Part shown: in pieces, positions 9,201 through 17,025 of the stretch
Layout: every line of letters begins with the position of its first letter
Position numbering within the stretch: position 1 is the stretch's first letter
Source: Microbispora hainanensis
GTDB taxonomy: Bacteria > Actinomycetota > Actinomycetes > Streptosporangiales > Streptosporangiaceae
Assembly (NCBI RefSeq): GCF_036186745.1
Contig: NZ_CP108086.1
Span: 7,936,001 to 8,000,000, forward strand
Direction: 5' to 3'
Length of the DNA stretch: 64,000 nt
Notes under the pieces: model-generated
What the model saw: the letters and a program-made list of their open reading frames with translations, nothing else
Told to the model about the DNA's origin: nothing
Databases searched by the model: none
Position numbers and translations under genes: made by a program

Positions 9201-11617
9201 GGCACGGGCTCGCCGTGGCGGTCGAGCACGTGCAGCGTGATGTTCTGGATGGGCGAGCCGATCGGCACCCGCGCCCGGCCCGCCAGCGCGGGCAGTGTGC
9301 ACTGCCAGGCGGAGACGTCGATGGCCGCCTCCGTGGGGCCGTACAGGTTGTGCAGCTCGGCCGGGAGCGTGCGCAGGCAGCGCTCGGCCAGGTCGACGGG
9401 CAGCTCCTCCCCGCTGCACACGATGACGCGCGGCGAGGTGCAGGTCTCCACGCCCTCCTCGGCGAGGAACGCGCCGAGCATGGACGGCACGAAGTGCAGG
9501 ACGGTCACCCGCTCGGCATTGATCAGATCACGCAGGTAGGCCGGGTCGCGGTGGCCTCCGGGCTCGGCCAGCACGAGCCGCGCGCCGGTGAGCAGCGGCC
9601 AGAAGAACTCCCACACCGAGACGTCGAACCCGGCCGGGGTCTTCTGCAGCACCACGTCGGCGTCGGTGAGCCGGAACCGTTTCTGCATCCAGTCGAGCCG
9701 GTTGACGATGCCGCGGTGGCTGTTGGGCACGCCCTTCGGCCGGCCGGTGGACCCGGAGGTGTAGATCATGTACGCGGCCGTGCCGGGCTCGCCCCTCGCC
9801 TCGGGCGGGGTCGCCGGCAGCCCGTCCCATACGGCGTCCAGGTCGAGCGGCAGGATGACGGCGCCGCCGGTGGCCAGCCGTTCGGCCAGGTCCTGCTGGG
9901 TCAGCACGACGGGCGCGCCCGAGTCCGCCAGCATGAACGCCAGCCGGTCGGCGGGATAGCCGGGGTCGAGCGGCACGTACGCCGCGCCGGTCTTGAGCAC
10001 GCCGAGCAGGGCGGCGACCAGGTCGAGCGAGCGTTCGGCGCAGACCGCGACCAGGCCGCCCGGCCGCACGCCGAGCCCCGTGAGGCGGTGCGCGATCCGG
10101 TTGGCGCGCTCGTCGAGCTGCCGGTAGGTCCACGACCGCCCGGCGAAGGTCACCGCGACGGCCTCGGGGGTGCGGGCGACCTGCTCCTCGATCAGGCCGT
10201 GCAGGGTGGCCGTGTCCGGGTAGTCCGCGCCGGTCGCGTTCCAGCCGGCGATCAGCGCGTCGTCGCCCGTCAGCGGCAGCCGGCCGATCGGGACGTGCGG
10301 GTCGCGCACGATCGCGCGCAGCAGGTCTTCGAGGTGCCCGGCCATCCGGGCGATCGTGTCCTCGCGGAACAGCTCGGGCCGGTAGGTGAACGCGCAGTTC
10401 AGGCCCCCGTCTCCGGTGGGCGCGGCGTACAGCTCCACGTCGTGCCTGGCCGACACGGGGGCCAGCGGGAGGACCTCGATGCCGTCGCCCGGGGAGAACT
10501 CGTTCATCGAGCAGATCGTGTCGATCAGGGGCGGCCTGCTGGTGTCCCGGGGCACGCCGAGGGCCTCGACGAGCTGGGCGAAGGGCAGCTCCTCGTGATC
10601 GAGCGCGGCGAGGACCGTGCTCCTGGTGCGGGCCAGCAGCTCGGCGAACGTCGGCTCGCCGTCCAGCCGGGCCCGTATCGCCAGCATGTTGACGAACATG
10701 CCCACAACGTTCTCGAACTCCGGTCTGCTCCGCCCGGCCACCGGCACGCCGACCGCGAAGTCGTCCTGGCCGGTCAGCCGGGAGAGCAGGACCTGGTAGG
10801 CGGCCAGCAGGGTCATGAACGTGCTCGCGCCGTGGTCGCGGCTCAGCGCGGCGACGCCGTCCATCAGATCAGGCGGGAGGAGGCGCACGTGGGTCGCGCC
10901 GTCGAGTGTCTGCAGCGCCGGGCGGGGCCGGTCCGTGAGGAGTTCGAGGCGCGGCAGCCCGGCCAGCTCCCCGCGCCAGTAGTCCAGCTCGCGGTCCACG
11001 GACCGCGCACGCTGCCACACGGCGACGTCGCCGAAGCGTACGGCGGGCGCGGGCGGCTCCTCGCCGTGCCAGAGCGCGAGCAGGTCGCGCATGAGCAGGT
11101 GCAGCGACTGGCCGTCGGCCACGATGTGGTGCACGAGCAGGGCGACGATGTGCTCGTCCTCGGCCTTGCTGACGACGACGCACTTGAGCAGCGGGCCCTC
11201 GGCGAGGTCGAGCGGGATGGCGGTCTCGGCGCCGATGAGCGCGATCGCCTCCTCGTCGGTGGCCGCCGTGGTGCGGTTCAGCGGCACCTCCGCCGTGTCC
11301 ACGACGTGGACGGCGGGCGCGCCCTCCTCGGTCGCCGTGAACCGCTGGCGCAGGCCCTCGTGCCGGGCCGGCAGCGCGGCCAGTGCGTGGGCCAGCCGGT
11401 CCTCGTCCAGCGGCTCAGGCAGCCGTACGGCGAGCACCAGGGTGTAGGTGGTGGTGCCCGGCGTGAACTGCTCCATGAACCACAGCGGTTCCTGGGCCGG
11501 GGACATCGGGGGTTCGACGCCCTCCGGGCGCCGGGGAATGGAGTCGCGTGCGGAGCGGGCCCGCAGTCTGCGTCGGAGCAGTTCTCGCTTGGCGTCTGAC
11601 AGGTCAGCCACAGACAT
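6293..11617 (-). CDS. single-module NRPS (C-A-PCP-TE) fused to an MFS exporter
   Basis: 1774 aa. Domain order by approximate residue: condensation 35-450 with HHIVADG at 163-169; adenylation 475-955 with YTSGSTGRPKG; peptidyl carrier with LGGHSLLA (Ser1002); thioesterase 1060-1300; then an MFS domain 1336-1750 of about 12 membrane segments with the loop motif GAIVDRADRRRV. The ten A-domain pocket residues read DVWHVSLIDK (D665, V666, W669, H708, V733, S735, L758, I766, D767, K948), nearly the published serine code of EntF-type enzymes. The thioesterase elbow is YGHCGVG, so the nucleophile is Cys1134 rather than Ser, with D1252 and H1282 completing a triad. The C-A(Ser)-PCP-TE order equals enterobactin synthase EntF and the MFS resembles the EntS exporter group. 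No other biosynthetic genes or iron box lie nearby. ATG 11617 follows GAAGGG by 9 nt; GTG 11656 is possible. Confidence 0.93.
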   Translation of the reverse strand: MSVADLSDAKRELLRRRLRARSARDSIPRRPEGVEPPMSPAQEPLWFMEQFTPGTTTYTLVLAVRLPEPLDEDRLAHALAALPARHEGLRQRFTATEEGAPAVHVVDTAEVPLNRTTAATDEEAIALIGAETAIPLDLAEGPLLKCVVVSKAEDEHIVALLVHHIVADGQSLHLLMRDLLALWHGEEPPAPAVRFGDVAVWQRARSVDRELDYWRGELAGLPRLELLTDRPRPALQTLDGATHVRLLPPDLMDGVAALSRDHGASTFMTLLAAYQVLLSRLTGQDDFAVGVPVAGRSRPEFENVVGMFVNMLAIRARLDGEPTFAELLARTRSTVLAALDHEELPFAQLVEALGVPRDTSRPPLIDTICSMNEFSPGDGIEVLPLAPVSARHDVELYAAPTGDGGLNCAFTYRPELFREDTIARMAGHLEDLLRAIVRDPHVPIGRLPLTGDDALIAGWNATGADYPDTATLHGLIEEQVARTPEAVAVTFAGRSWTYRQLDERANRIAHRLTGLGVRPGGLVAVCAERSLDLVAALLGVLKTGAAYVPLDPGYPADRLAFMLADSGAPVVLTQQDLAERLATGGAVILPLDLDAVWDGLPATPPEARGEPGTAAYMIYTSGSTGRPKGVPNSHRGIVNRLDWMQKRFRLTDADVVLQKTPAGFDVSVWEFFWPLLTGARLVLAEPGGHRDPAYLRDLINAERVTVLHFVPSMLGAFLAEEGVETCTSPRVIVCSGEELPVDLAERCLRTLPAELHNLYGPTEAAIDVSAWQCTLPALAGRARVPIGSPIQNITLHVLDRHGEPVPVGVPGELYIGGVGVALGYHARPELTAERFAGGRYRTGDAARRLPDGTIEFLGRLDGQVKLRGLRIELGEIEAVLREKAGVRDAAVIVREDVPGDPRLVAYLVGDDVPEPAQVRAAIRGTLPEYMLPSMFVVLDALPLTPNGKLDRAALPVPQAQADVPYAEPETETERAVAAVWADVLAAERVGADDDFFDLGGHSLLAVQVVAKLRRALPAGSAQVGLVDIFTYRTVRELAAYAGSGEDRPRPLLQRLTPARTASVTYVCVPYGSGSAVVYQPLADALPADQALYALAIPGHDVGLDEEPMEFGELAARATEEILAIEGPLVIYGHCGVGAALAVELATRVEAAGREVDAVYAGAIFPFARPRGLMRALSRIGEFDRLRSSQTDINRLKARGVDLEELDPGVADRIIRTMRHDSKAAEKYFTGLFDAPDRPRLRAPIISVVGERDPATDFYTERYREWGFLTDVTALVVLDEGGHYFLRYRAEELAAALRTHTHMEVSDRSANPSWWVHAVSRGSDAPGPDAPKVRPGMGRFLTISAGQQLSMIGSALTGWALPLTVLMDSGSIGQFSTLAVLNLAGLLISPLAGAIVDRADRRRVMLWADCASAGIQAVLAALLLFGDIRIWQIYLLIVALSVAASFQRLAYQSAVPQLVPKHYLGHAIGVTQMTNGVAQLVVPLVAAGLLAWIGLGGIVAIDVASYAFAIVTVLLVRFPDTLPWRPREPLSTEIAKGFTYTWHDRGLRSTLVFFAVLNVFLSPLLLLVSPLVLSFATLRDVSVISLVSGLGVLLGGLTMSLWGGPRRGRFRGVLAFAVAIAAGAVVTGLAPSLVVVGAGAFALSYFLTLMNGIYVTIVQIKVPARFHGRVFALNTLVAWSTLPIGIGLVAPLGTALFDPLLAPGGALASTVGAVIGVGPGRGIAFLYLVCALGMILVAAGALRVRRLARLDTEMPDAPPDDLVGVEAIRSRAASN

Positions 11618-11886
11618 GTGACACGGCCCTTCGATGGCGTACAGGCGGACAGTCACGCACGCAGTGAAACGATCTTTGTTTCGGCGTTAATCACATAGGC
11701 GACATTTGGTCATCTGGACGTTATGCGTCACTTTACGTTGGCGGCACCGCGCCTGGGCGTAGCCGACGATGGTCCGTCCGGTTTCCGGGACGACCAGCGC
11801 TCGCCGCACGCCGTGTCGCTGAAACTTTCACCCCGGAGACCTGTGGATCGGGCCGGCCGGATCCTCGGATGCGGCACCATGACGCC

Positions 11887-12207
11887 ATGACGCACTGGTT
11901 CCGCGCCTATTCGGACGAAGAGGACATCTGGTTCTACTTCGAGGTGGATGCCGGCGGCTGGGTGACCCGCCAGATCGAGCTCAGCGGACCGAGCGGCGTC
12001 CCCGTCGCCGCGGCGTCGCTGGAGGAATGGCAACAGGCCTATGAGGAGGGGCGGATCAGCCGGTACGAGGCGACCTACGGCCTGACCGCCGAGAGTCCTG
12101 TGCAGGAGTGGGAGGGATACGAGCCCCACGCGCTGACCTCGGCCGAGTTCGAGGACACGTGGAGCCGGGCCCGTCGGCACCTTCTTCAGGCAACCGCTGA
12201 GCCCTGA
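11887..12207 (+). CDS. conserved hypothetical protein
   Basis: 106 aa, soluble, acidic and aromatic-rich at the start (THWFRAYSDEEDIWFYFEVD), with no signal peptide or membrane segment. I do not recognise a domain, but codon use is typical and similar small proteins appear to be common in actinomycetes. ATG 11887 is preferred because the protein core starts there; ATG 11869 is in frame. The gene is divergent from the NRPS across about 270 bp of relatively AT-rich promoter DNA. Its stop codon lies inside the first unit of a 14-bp tandem repeat. Confidence 0.65.
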   Translation: MTHWFRAYSDEEDIWFYFEVDAGGWVTRQIELSGPSGVPVAAASLEEWQQAYEEGRISRYEATYGLTAESPVQEWEGYEPHALTSAEFEDTWSRARRHLLQATAEP

Positions 12208-12270
12208 GTCGCGAGCCCTGAGTCGCGAGCCCTGAGTCGCGAGCTCTGAGTCGTGAAGCCTGTGGCGTGA
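12201..12270. repeat. 14-bp tandem repeat over a stop codon
   Basis: Unit GCCCTGAGTCGCGA occurs exactly three times (12201, 12215, 12229), then as GCTCTGAGTCGTGA (12243) and a degenerate fifth copy to about 12270. The TGA of the preceding gene is in unit 1. Period 14 is not a multiple of 3. Confidence 0.9.
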
Positions 12271-12276
12271 GTCCGG

Positions 12277-12867
12277 TCAGCGGCCGTTGATCCGCCACAT
12301 GGGCTCGACCACGGTCCACTGGGCCTCCCATACCCGGCGGGCCCTGCGCTGGTTGAGGAGGCGGGTGCAGGTCACCAGCAGCGCGAGGATCGCGGTCGCG
12401 GCCAGCGGGATGCCCGTGCCGACGGTCAGCGCGGCGACCACCGTGGTCTCCCGGTCCTGTGGCCGGGGCGTGATCACGCCCTTGTCGTCGGTCCAGATGC
12501 GCACGGTCTCTCCCGCGTTCCTGTTGGGCGAGACCTCGATGACACCGGCTCTCACCGTGCCGTTGGGGGCCACCCAGGTGGCCTGGGCATGCCCGACCGC
12601 CGCTCCGGCCACCGACAGCCGGGGCGTCGTCACGTTGCCCGTCAGTGTGGCGACGACCTGATGCCGCGTGCGCGCCTGCTCGGCCTCCGTCTTCAGGCCC
12701 TTGCCGTACTCGCGCATGCCCAGCATCACGCCGAACACGATCGCGGCCACGATCCCCAGCACCGCGACAAGCCGAACCACCGCTTCGACCCGGTCGCACC
12801 GGCGCCGAAGCGGATTCCTGTCAAGTCCCAGCCAGCGAGCGAACCTGGCGAATAGATTCTGCGACAT
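12277..12867 (-). CDS. two-TM membrane protein, Rv1733c-like
   Basis: 196 aa. Membrane segment 1 is about residues 30-52 (VVRLVAVLGIVAAIVFGVMLGM), followed by an extracytoplasmic domain with QATWVAPNGTVRAGVIEVSPNRNAGETVRIWTDDKGVI. Membrane segment 2 is about residues 145-168 (VVAALTVGTGIPLAATAILALLV), then a basic tail. This layout matches the Rv1733c-type proteins widespread in actinobacteria, function unknown. ATG 12867 is preceded by GAGGTG at a good spacing; an upstream ATG at 12927 would put a non-hydrophobic extension before the first segment. Confidence 0.8.
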   Translation of the reverse strand: MSQNLFARFARWLGLDRNPLRRRCDRVEAVVRLVAVLGIVAAIVFGVMLGMREYGKGLKTEAEQARTRHQVVATLTGNVTTPRLSVAGAAVGHAQATWVAPNGTVRAGVIEVSPNRNAGETVRIWTDDKGVITPRPQDRETTVVAALTVGTGIPLAATAILALLVTCTRLLNQRRARRVWEAQWTVVEPMWRINGR

Positions 12868-12911
12868 CTCACACCTCACAGGGTCATTACCACTGCGAGT
12901 CCCGTTTATGC

Positions 12912-13676
12912 CTATTTTGCATCCCAAGAGAATCCAGGGGAACGCCCCTCCCGATATGCCCGGACACCTTCGGCCATTTCGCCACTCTCCCGGGCCTCCC
13001 GCTGCCAGGCGCGCACCTCGGCCTCCCCGGCCCGGCCGTCGATGATCTGCTTGGCCGCCGCCAGCGTCAGCCGGGACCGGCCGGCCATCGTGGCCGCCAG
13101 GCCGTACACGCGCTCGCGGAGGTCCTCCGGACGGCAGACCTCGTCGACGAGGCCGGTGCGCAAGGCGTGATCTGCGCCGATGAGCTCCGCCGAGAAGAGC
13201 AGGAGCTTCGCCGTGGCGGGTCCGGCGATCTCCGCGAGCCGCCGCGTGGAGCTGAGCGGATAGACGATCCCGAGCTTGGCCGGAGTGACGCCGAAGCGGG
13301 CCCCGTCCGCCGCGACGCGCAGATCACAGGCGAGCGCGAGCTGGCATCCGCCGCCGACGCAGTATCCCTCGATCATCGCGATCACGGGTTTCGGAAAGGT
13401 CATGAGCGCGTGCTCTGCGACAACGGTGAGACCGGTGTCATCCTCGTTATCGCCAAGCTCATGAATTTCCGAAATATCGGCACCGGAACAGAAAGTTCCG
13501 CCCGCTCCGGTGAGGACGAGGACGCGTACCTTCGCGTCGGCGGCGAGGTCCGCGAGGATGCCCGGCAGCGCCCGCCACATGGCGGCCGTCACGGCGTTGC
13601 GCTTGGCGGGCCGGTCGAAGGTGAGGGTGGCGACGTGCTCGTCGAGGGTCAGGTCGAACCCGTCGGTAACTTCCAT
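12912..13676 (-). CDS. enoyl-CoA hydratase/isomerase (crotonase) family
   Basis: 254 aa, the usual length. The two oxyanion-hole segments are clear: TFCSGADISEI and IEGYCVGGGCQLALACDLRVA. The segment that normally carries the second catalytic Glu reads ARFGVTPAKLGIVYPLSS, with no Glu at the expected place, so the reaction may be isomerisation or hydrolysis rather than hydration. It acts on an acyl-CoA thioester. GACAAT ends 6 nt before the ATG, suggesting a leaderless transcript. It is divergent from the DUF5685 gene. Confidence 0.88.
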   Translation of the reverse strand: MEVTDGFDLTLDEHVATLTFDRPAKRNAVTAAMWRALPGILADLAADAKVRVLVLTGAGGTFCSGADISEIHELGDNEDDTGLTVVAEHALMTFPKPVIAMIEGYCVGGGCQLALACDLRVAADGARFGVTPAKLGIVYPLSSTRRLAEIAGPATAKLLLFSAELIGADHALRTGLVDEVCRPEDLRERVYGLAATMAGRSRLTLAAAKQIIDGRAGEAEVRAWQREARESGEMAEGVRAYREGRSPGFSWDAK

Positions 13677-13682
13677 CTCTCG

Positions 13683-13688
13683 ATTGTC
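13683..13688 (-). promoter_or_regulatory. -10 box of the crotonase gene (leaderless)
   Basis: GACAAT on the minus strand lies 6 nt before ATG 13676. It matches the -10 consensus at four of six positions. Confidence 0.35.
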
Positions 13689-13790
13689 CGGTTCGCCCGT
13701 CCCGCTGCGCCAGCGGGGTCCCGACGCGTGATGGCATAATCGCCGCGCAGCGGGACGATCCCGTACGCCTTCCCCCCAAGGAGTCTCTCG

Positions 13791-15062
13791 GTGTTCGGGA
13801 TCCTCCGGCCGTGTGCCCGCCACTCCTGCCCGTCCGTCCACGCGGCCTGGCGCGCGCACCTGTGCGGGCTCTGTCTGACGCTGCGCGACCGGCACGGGCA
13901 GCCGGCCCGGATGGCGACCAACTACGACGGCCTCATCCTGTCGGTCCTGACCGAAGCACAGACGCGGGCCCAGACACGGGCCCAGACACGGGCACAGACG
14001 GGGGACCTGTCGCAGAACCGGCGGACCGCCGGGCCCTGCGCGCTGCGCGGCTTCCAGCGGGCGGAGGTGGTGCCGTCGGACGACCCGGGCGCCCGCCTGG
14101 CGGCCGTGGTCTCGCTGGCCCTCGCCTCGGGCAAGATCCGCGACCACGCGTCCGACGGCGACGGGATCGCGGCCCGGCGCGTGGCCGGACTCCCCCTGCG
14201 CGCCATGGCCTCGGCCTGGGCCTCGGCCGCCCGGCGCGGCGCGGAGTCGATCGGCTTCGACACGGCCGTGCTGACCGAGGTCTCCGCCCGCCAGGTGCTG
14301 CTGGAGTCGTCCCCCGGGCGCGGCCTGCTCGACGTCACCGAGCCCACCGAGACCGCCGTGGCCGCGGCCTTCGCGCACACCGCCGTGCTCGCCGGCCGGC
14401 CGGGCAACGTGGAGAGCCTGCGTGAGGCCGGCCGTTTCTTCGGCCGGATCGCGCATGTGATCGACGCGGTCGAGGACCTCGCCGAGGACCGGGCCCGCGG
14501 GGCGTACAACCCGCTTGACGCGACCGGCGCCTCGCCCGCCGAGGCCCGGCGCGTGTGCGAGGAGGCGCTGCACGGGCTGCGCCTGGCCGTACGCGACCTC
14601 GAACTGGAGGAGCGGCACCTGGTCGAGGCGCTGCTGTGCGACGAGACCCGGCGTGCCGTCGACCGGGCGTTCGGGACGCGTGCCCACGCCGCCTGTGGCA
14701 CACACCGCATGGCGGCCGGGGACGCCTCCCCCACGCCGCCCGACGCCCCGCCCGGCGGCTCCCCCAGGGGTCCCGGCGACCGCCCGGGGATCGCGCTGAC
14801 CGCGTTGGCCGGGATGGGGGTCTTCCTGACCTGCGGGCTCTACCGCCCGCCGTGGAGCGAATATCGGGGTGCGCCGTGGAGCGAGCGCTGCTGGTGCGGC
14901 GATTGCGACTGCCCCGACTGCTCGGACTGCTGTGACTGCGCCGACTGCTGCTCGTCATGCTCCGACTGCTGCTCGGGCGACGGCTGCTGCTGCGGGGACA
15001 ATTGCTGCTGCGGGGACAACTGCTGCTGTGGTGACGGCTGCTGCTGCGACTGCGGCGCCTGA
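13791..15062 (+). CDS. DUF5685 family protein with a giant Cys-rich C-terminal tail
   Basis: 423 aa. The N-terminus FGILRPC..HAAWRAHLCGLCLTLRDRHG and the MATNYDGLILSVL segment match the uncharacterised DUF5685 family of actinomycetes; the helical core runs to about residue 330. A hydrophobic stretch ALTALAGMGVFLTCGLY (about 343-359) follows a Pro/Gly linker. The last 57 residues contain 26 Cys, much of it as CCCGDN/CCCGDG units, with no His: metallothionein-like composition. In-frame QTRA units repeat near residue 56. GTG 13791 is preceded by AAGGAG 7 nt away. What the protein does is unknown; metal binding or heavy disulfide cross-linking is inference. Confidence 0.85.
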   Translation: MFGILRPCARHSCPSVHAAWRAHLCGLCLTLRDRHGQPARMATNYDGLILSVLTEAQTRAQTRAQTRAQTGDLSQNRRTAGPCALRGFQRAEVVPSDDPGARLAAVVSLALASGKIRDHASDGDGIAARRVAGLPLRAMASAWASAARRGAESIGFDTAVLTEVSARQVLLESSPGRGLLDVTEPTETAVAAAFAHTAVLAGRPGNVESLREAGRFFGRIAHVIDAVEDLAEDRARGAYNPLDATGASPAEARRVCEEALHGLRLAVRDLELEERHLVEALLCDETRRAVDRAFGTRAHAACGTHRMAAGDASPTPPDAPPGGSPRGPGDRPGIALTALAGMGVFLTCGLYRPPWSEYRGAPWSERCWCGDCDCPDCSDCCDCADCCSSCSDCCSGDGCCCGDNCCCGDNCCCGDGCCCDCGA

Positions 15063-15171
15063 CGGCTCACGCGGGCGCGGCCGGGCCGTCCGTGCCCAGG
15101 AGGCGGTCGTAGGGAACCGCATGACTCGTGCGGCCGTGGAAGCCGGTCGTGGTCGTCGCGGTGAACAGGGA

Positions 15172-15261
15172 GGGACCATCCCCGCGGGCGCGGGGCCGAT
15201 ACCTGATCGTGGCCTGCCGCCGGGGCTTTGAGAGGAGCATTCCCGCCGACGAGGGGATGGC
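15172..15261. CRISPR. relic of a type I-E CRISPR: two decayed repeats and one spacer
   Basis: A 29-nt element at 15172-15200 starts GGGACCATCCCCGC and continues to a GCGGGG stem half (15190-15195). It closely resembles the common actinobacterial I-E repeat read in reverse. A second, decayed element at 15233-15261 shares 19 of 29 bases. Starts and stem centres are exactly 61 bp apart, giving a 32-nt spacer at 15201-15232, the canonical I-E geometry. No third repeat of comparable quality and no cas gene is in the window. The rest of the 334-bp gap holds no gene. Confidence 0.55.
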
Positions 15262-15384
15262 GACGAGAAGGACGAATGGTCAGAGGTATCGGAGCTCACG
15301 CCATGGTACGGCGGCAGCTGGTCCGTCCGGGCGGCGGTCCATCAGATAGGTGAGCAGCGCGGCGGCCCTTGCGAGGATCGGCGC

Positions 15385-15390
15385 TATCGT
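15385..15390 (+). promoter_or_regulatory. -10 box of the membrane protein gene (leaderless)
   Basis: TATCGT ends 6 nt before ATG 15397; no ribosome-binding site lies between. Confidence 0.45.
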
Positions 15391-15396
15391 CGGCCC

Positions 15397-16974
15397 ATGG
15401 GAAGATCGCGCCCCCCTTTCCGCCGGCTCACCCCCGCCGAGCGCCGGCTCTGGGACGCCTATCCCTCCGGCGACTGGGTCGACCTGCGCCACGGCCGGGA
15501 GACCGATCCCTCCTCGGGCGGCGAGTGGGGCCGCTCCCGGGTGGTCAGGGCGGAGGTGATCTCCGCCCTGGTGCTCGACCGGGGCGCCGGCGGTTCGGCC
15601 CGGGTGCCGGGCGTCCGGCTCGCCGGGGCCCGGATCATCGGCGATCTCAACCTGTCCGACGCCACGATCGAGGCGAAGATCCACCTGCTCGACTGTCACA
15701 TCGCCGGGACGGTCTCGTTCAACGACGCCAGGACCAGGGGCGTGCGGCTGCGCCGCTGCGACATCGTCCGCTTCCGGGCCAGCCGGGCCACGATCGACGG
15801 GCTGCTCGACCTCGACGGATCGGCCGTACGCGAGGGGGTGCGCCTGGACAACGCCCACGTGACCGGGCAGCTCCGGCTCTCCGGTGCCCGGTTGGGCACA
15901 CCCGGCCAGAATCCCTACCGGGGCACGCCGCCCGGGGCGCCGTCCCTCCTGGAGCAGGCGCACTGGAGCGGGCCGGAGGGATCGCAGGAGCCGCGCACCT
16001 GGGAGTCGGTCGCGCTGTGGGCCGGCGGGCTGGTCGTGGACGGCAGCGCCTTCTTACGGAACATGCGGGCCACGGGCGGGCTGCGGCTGATCGGCGCCCG
16101 GTTCGCCAGCGGGCTCTACCTCCAGGGCGCGGTCGTCACCGCGGACGGCGTCCCCGCCGTGCACGCCGACCATTTGCAGGCCGACGCGGCCGAGCTCGGC
16201 GCGGGCTTCACCGCCCACGGCACCGTACGGTTGCGCGGCGCGCATATCCGCGGGGTCCTGTCGTTCCACGGGGCGGTGCTGCGGGCGACCGGACGGGCGC
16301 TGCACCTGAGCCACATGCAGGCGGACGAGCTCATCCTGCTGCCCGAGTCGATCGAGGGCGAGGTCAACCTCGGCTACTCCCGCTTCGGTGTGCTGTTCGA
16401 CCGCCCGGAGAGCTACCCGGGCCACGTGCGGCTCGAAGGGCTGACGTACGAGTCGCTGCGCGGCCCGGCGACCCTGGCCGACCGGCTCTCCTGGCTGCGG
16501 CGCGACCCCGGAGGCTACCGCCCCCAGCCGTACGAGCAGCTCGCCGCCTACTGCCGGCGCATCGGCCACGAGCCGGACGCGCGCCGGGTGCTGCTGGCCA
16601 GGCAGCGGGCGCGGCGGCGGACGCTGCGGCCGCCCGGGCGGCTGTGGGGCCGGCTGCTCGACGGGCTCGTCGGGTACGGATACCGGCCCTGGCTCGCCGG
16701 GCTGTGGGCCGCGCTGCTCCTCGCGACGGGCACGGCGATCTTCACGCGGTGGCCACCCCACCAGATCGGCCTGGACGAGTCACGCCATTTCAACGCCTTC
16801 GTCTACACGCTCGACCTGCTGGTGCCGGTGAGCGTGTTCGAGCAGCGCGGGGCCTGGGAGCCGGCCGGATGGACCCAGTGGCTGGCGAACGGACTGATCG
16901 CGGCGGGCTGGATCCTCGCCACCGCGCTCATCGCCGGCGCGAGCAGGCTCCTGCGGCCGTCCAACGCCCCCTGA
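15397..16974 (+). CDS. membrane-anchored beta-helix-like protein (pentapeptide-type repeats)
   Basis: 525 aa. Residues about 65-350 are a run of short repeats such as GVRLAGARIIGDLNLSDATIEAKIHLLDC and GVRLRRCDIVRFRASRATIDGLLDLDG. The layered A(R/T)I..L.L pattern predicts a right-handed beta-helix, with some A(D/N)LXX-like rungs. The C-terminus has two membrane segments (about 433-452 and 500-517) separated by an aromatic extracytoplasmic stretch. Similar actinomycete proteins are often labelled membrane-associated oxidoreductase, but no cofactor motif is visible and that label looks unjustified. Function unknown. Confidence 0.75.
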   Translation: MGRSRPPFRRLTPAERRLWDAYPSGDWVDLRHGRETDPSSGGEWGRSRVVRAEVISALVLDRGAGGSARVPGVRLAGARIIGDLNLSDATIEAKIHLLDCHIAGTVSFNDARTRGVRLRRCDIVRFRASRATIDGLLDLDGSAVREGVRLDNAHVTGQLRLSGARLGTPGQNPYRGTPPGAPSLLEQAHWSGPEGSQEPRTWESVALWAGGLVVDGSAFLRNMRATGGLRLIGARFASGLYLQGAVVTADGVPAVHADHLQADAAELGAGFTAHGTVRLRGAHIRGVLSFHGAVLRATGRALHLSHMQADELILLPESIEGEVNLGYSRFGVLFDRPESYPGHVRLEGLTYESLRGPATLADRLSWLRRDPGGYRPQPYEQLAAYCRRIGHEPDARRVLLARQRARRRTLRPPGRLWGRLLDGLVGYGYRPWLAGLWAALLLATGTAIFTRWPPHQIGLDESRHFNAFVYTLDLLVPVSVFEQRGAWEPAGWTQWLANGLIAAGWILATALIAGASRLLRPSNAP

Positions 16975-17025
16975 ACGGGAGTCGGTTCGGCGAGCCGGAC
17001 GCGCCGGACGTACGGCACAGCATAG

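Noticed and set aside
7961..11599. Open frame of about 1200 codons antisense to the NRPS gene
   Set aside because: The opposite strand carries clear C, A, PCP and TE motifs; the antisense translation is Arg/Gly/His/Val-rich shadow sequence with no domain.
15112..15140. Third CRISPR repeat upstream of the two found
   Set aside because: There is a CCGCA/TGCGG hairpin near the right distance, but only about 12 of 29 bases match and the centre is off by about 1.5 bp.
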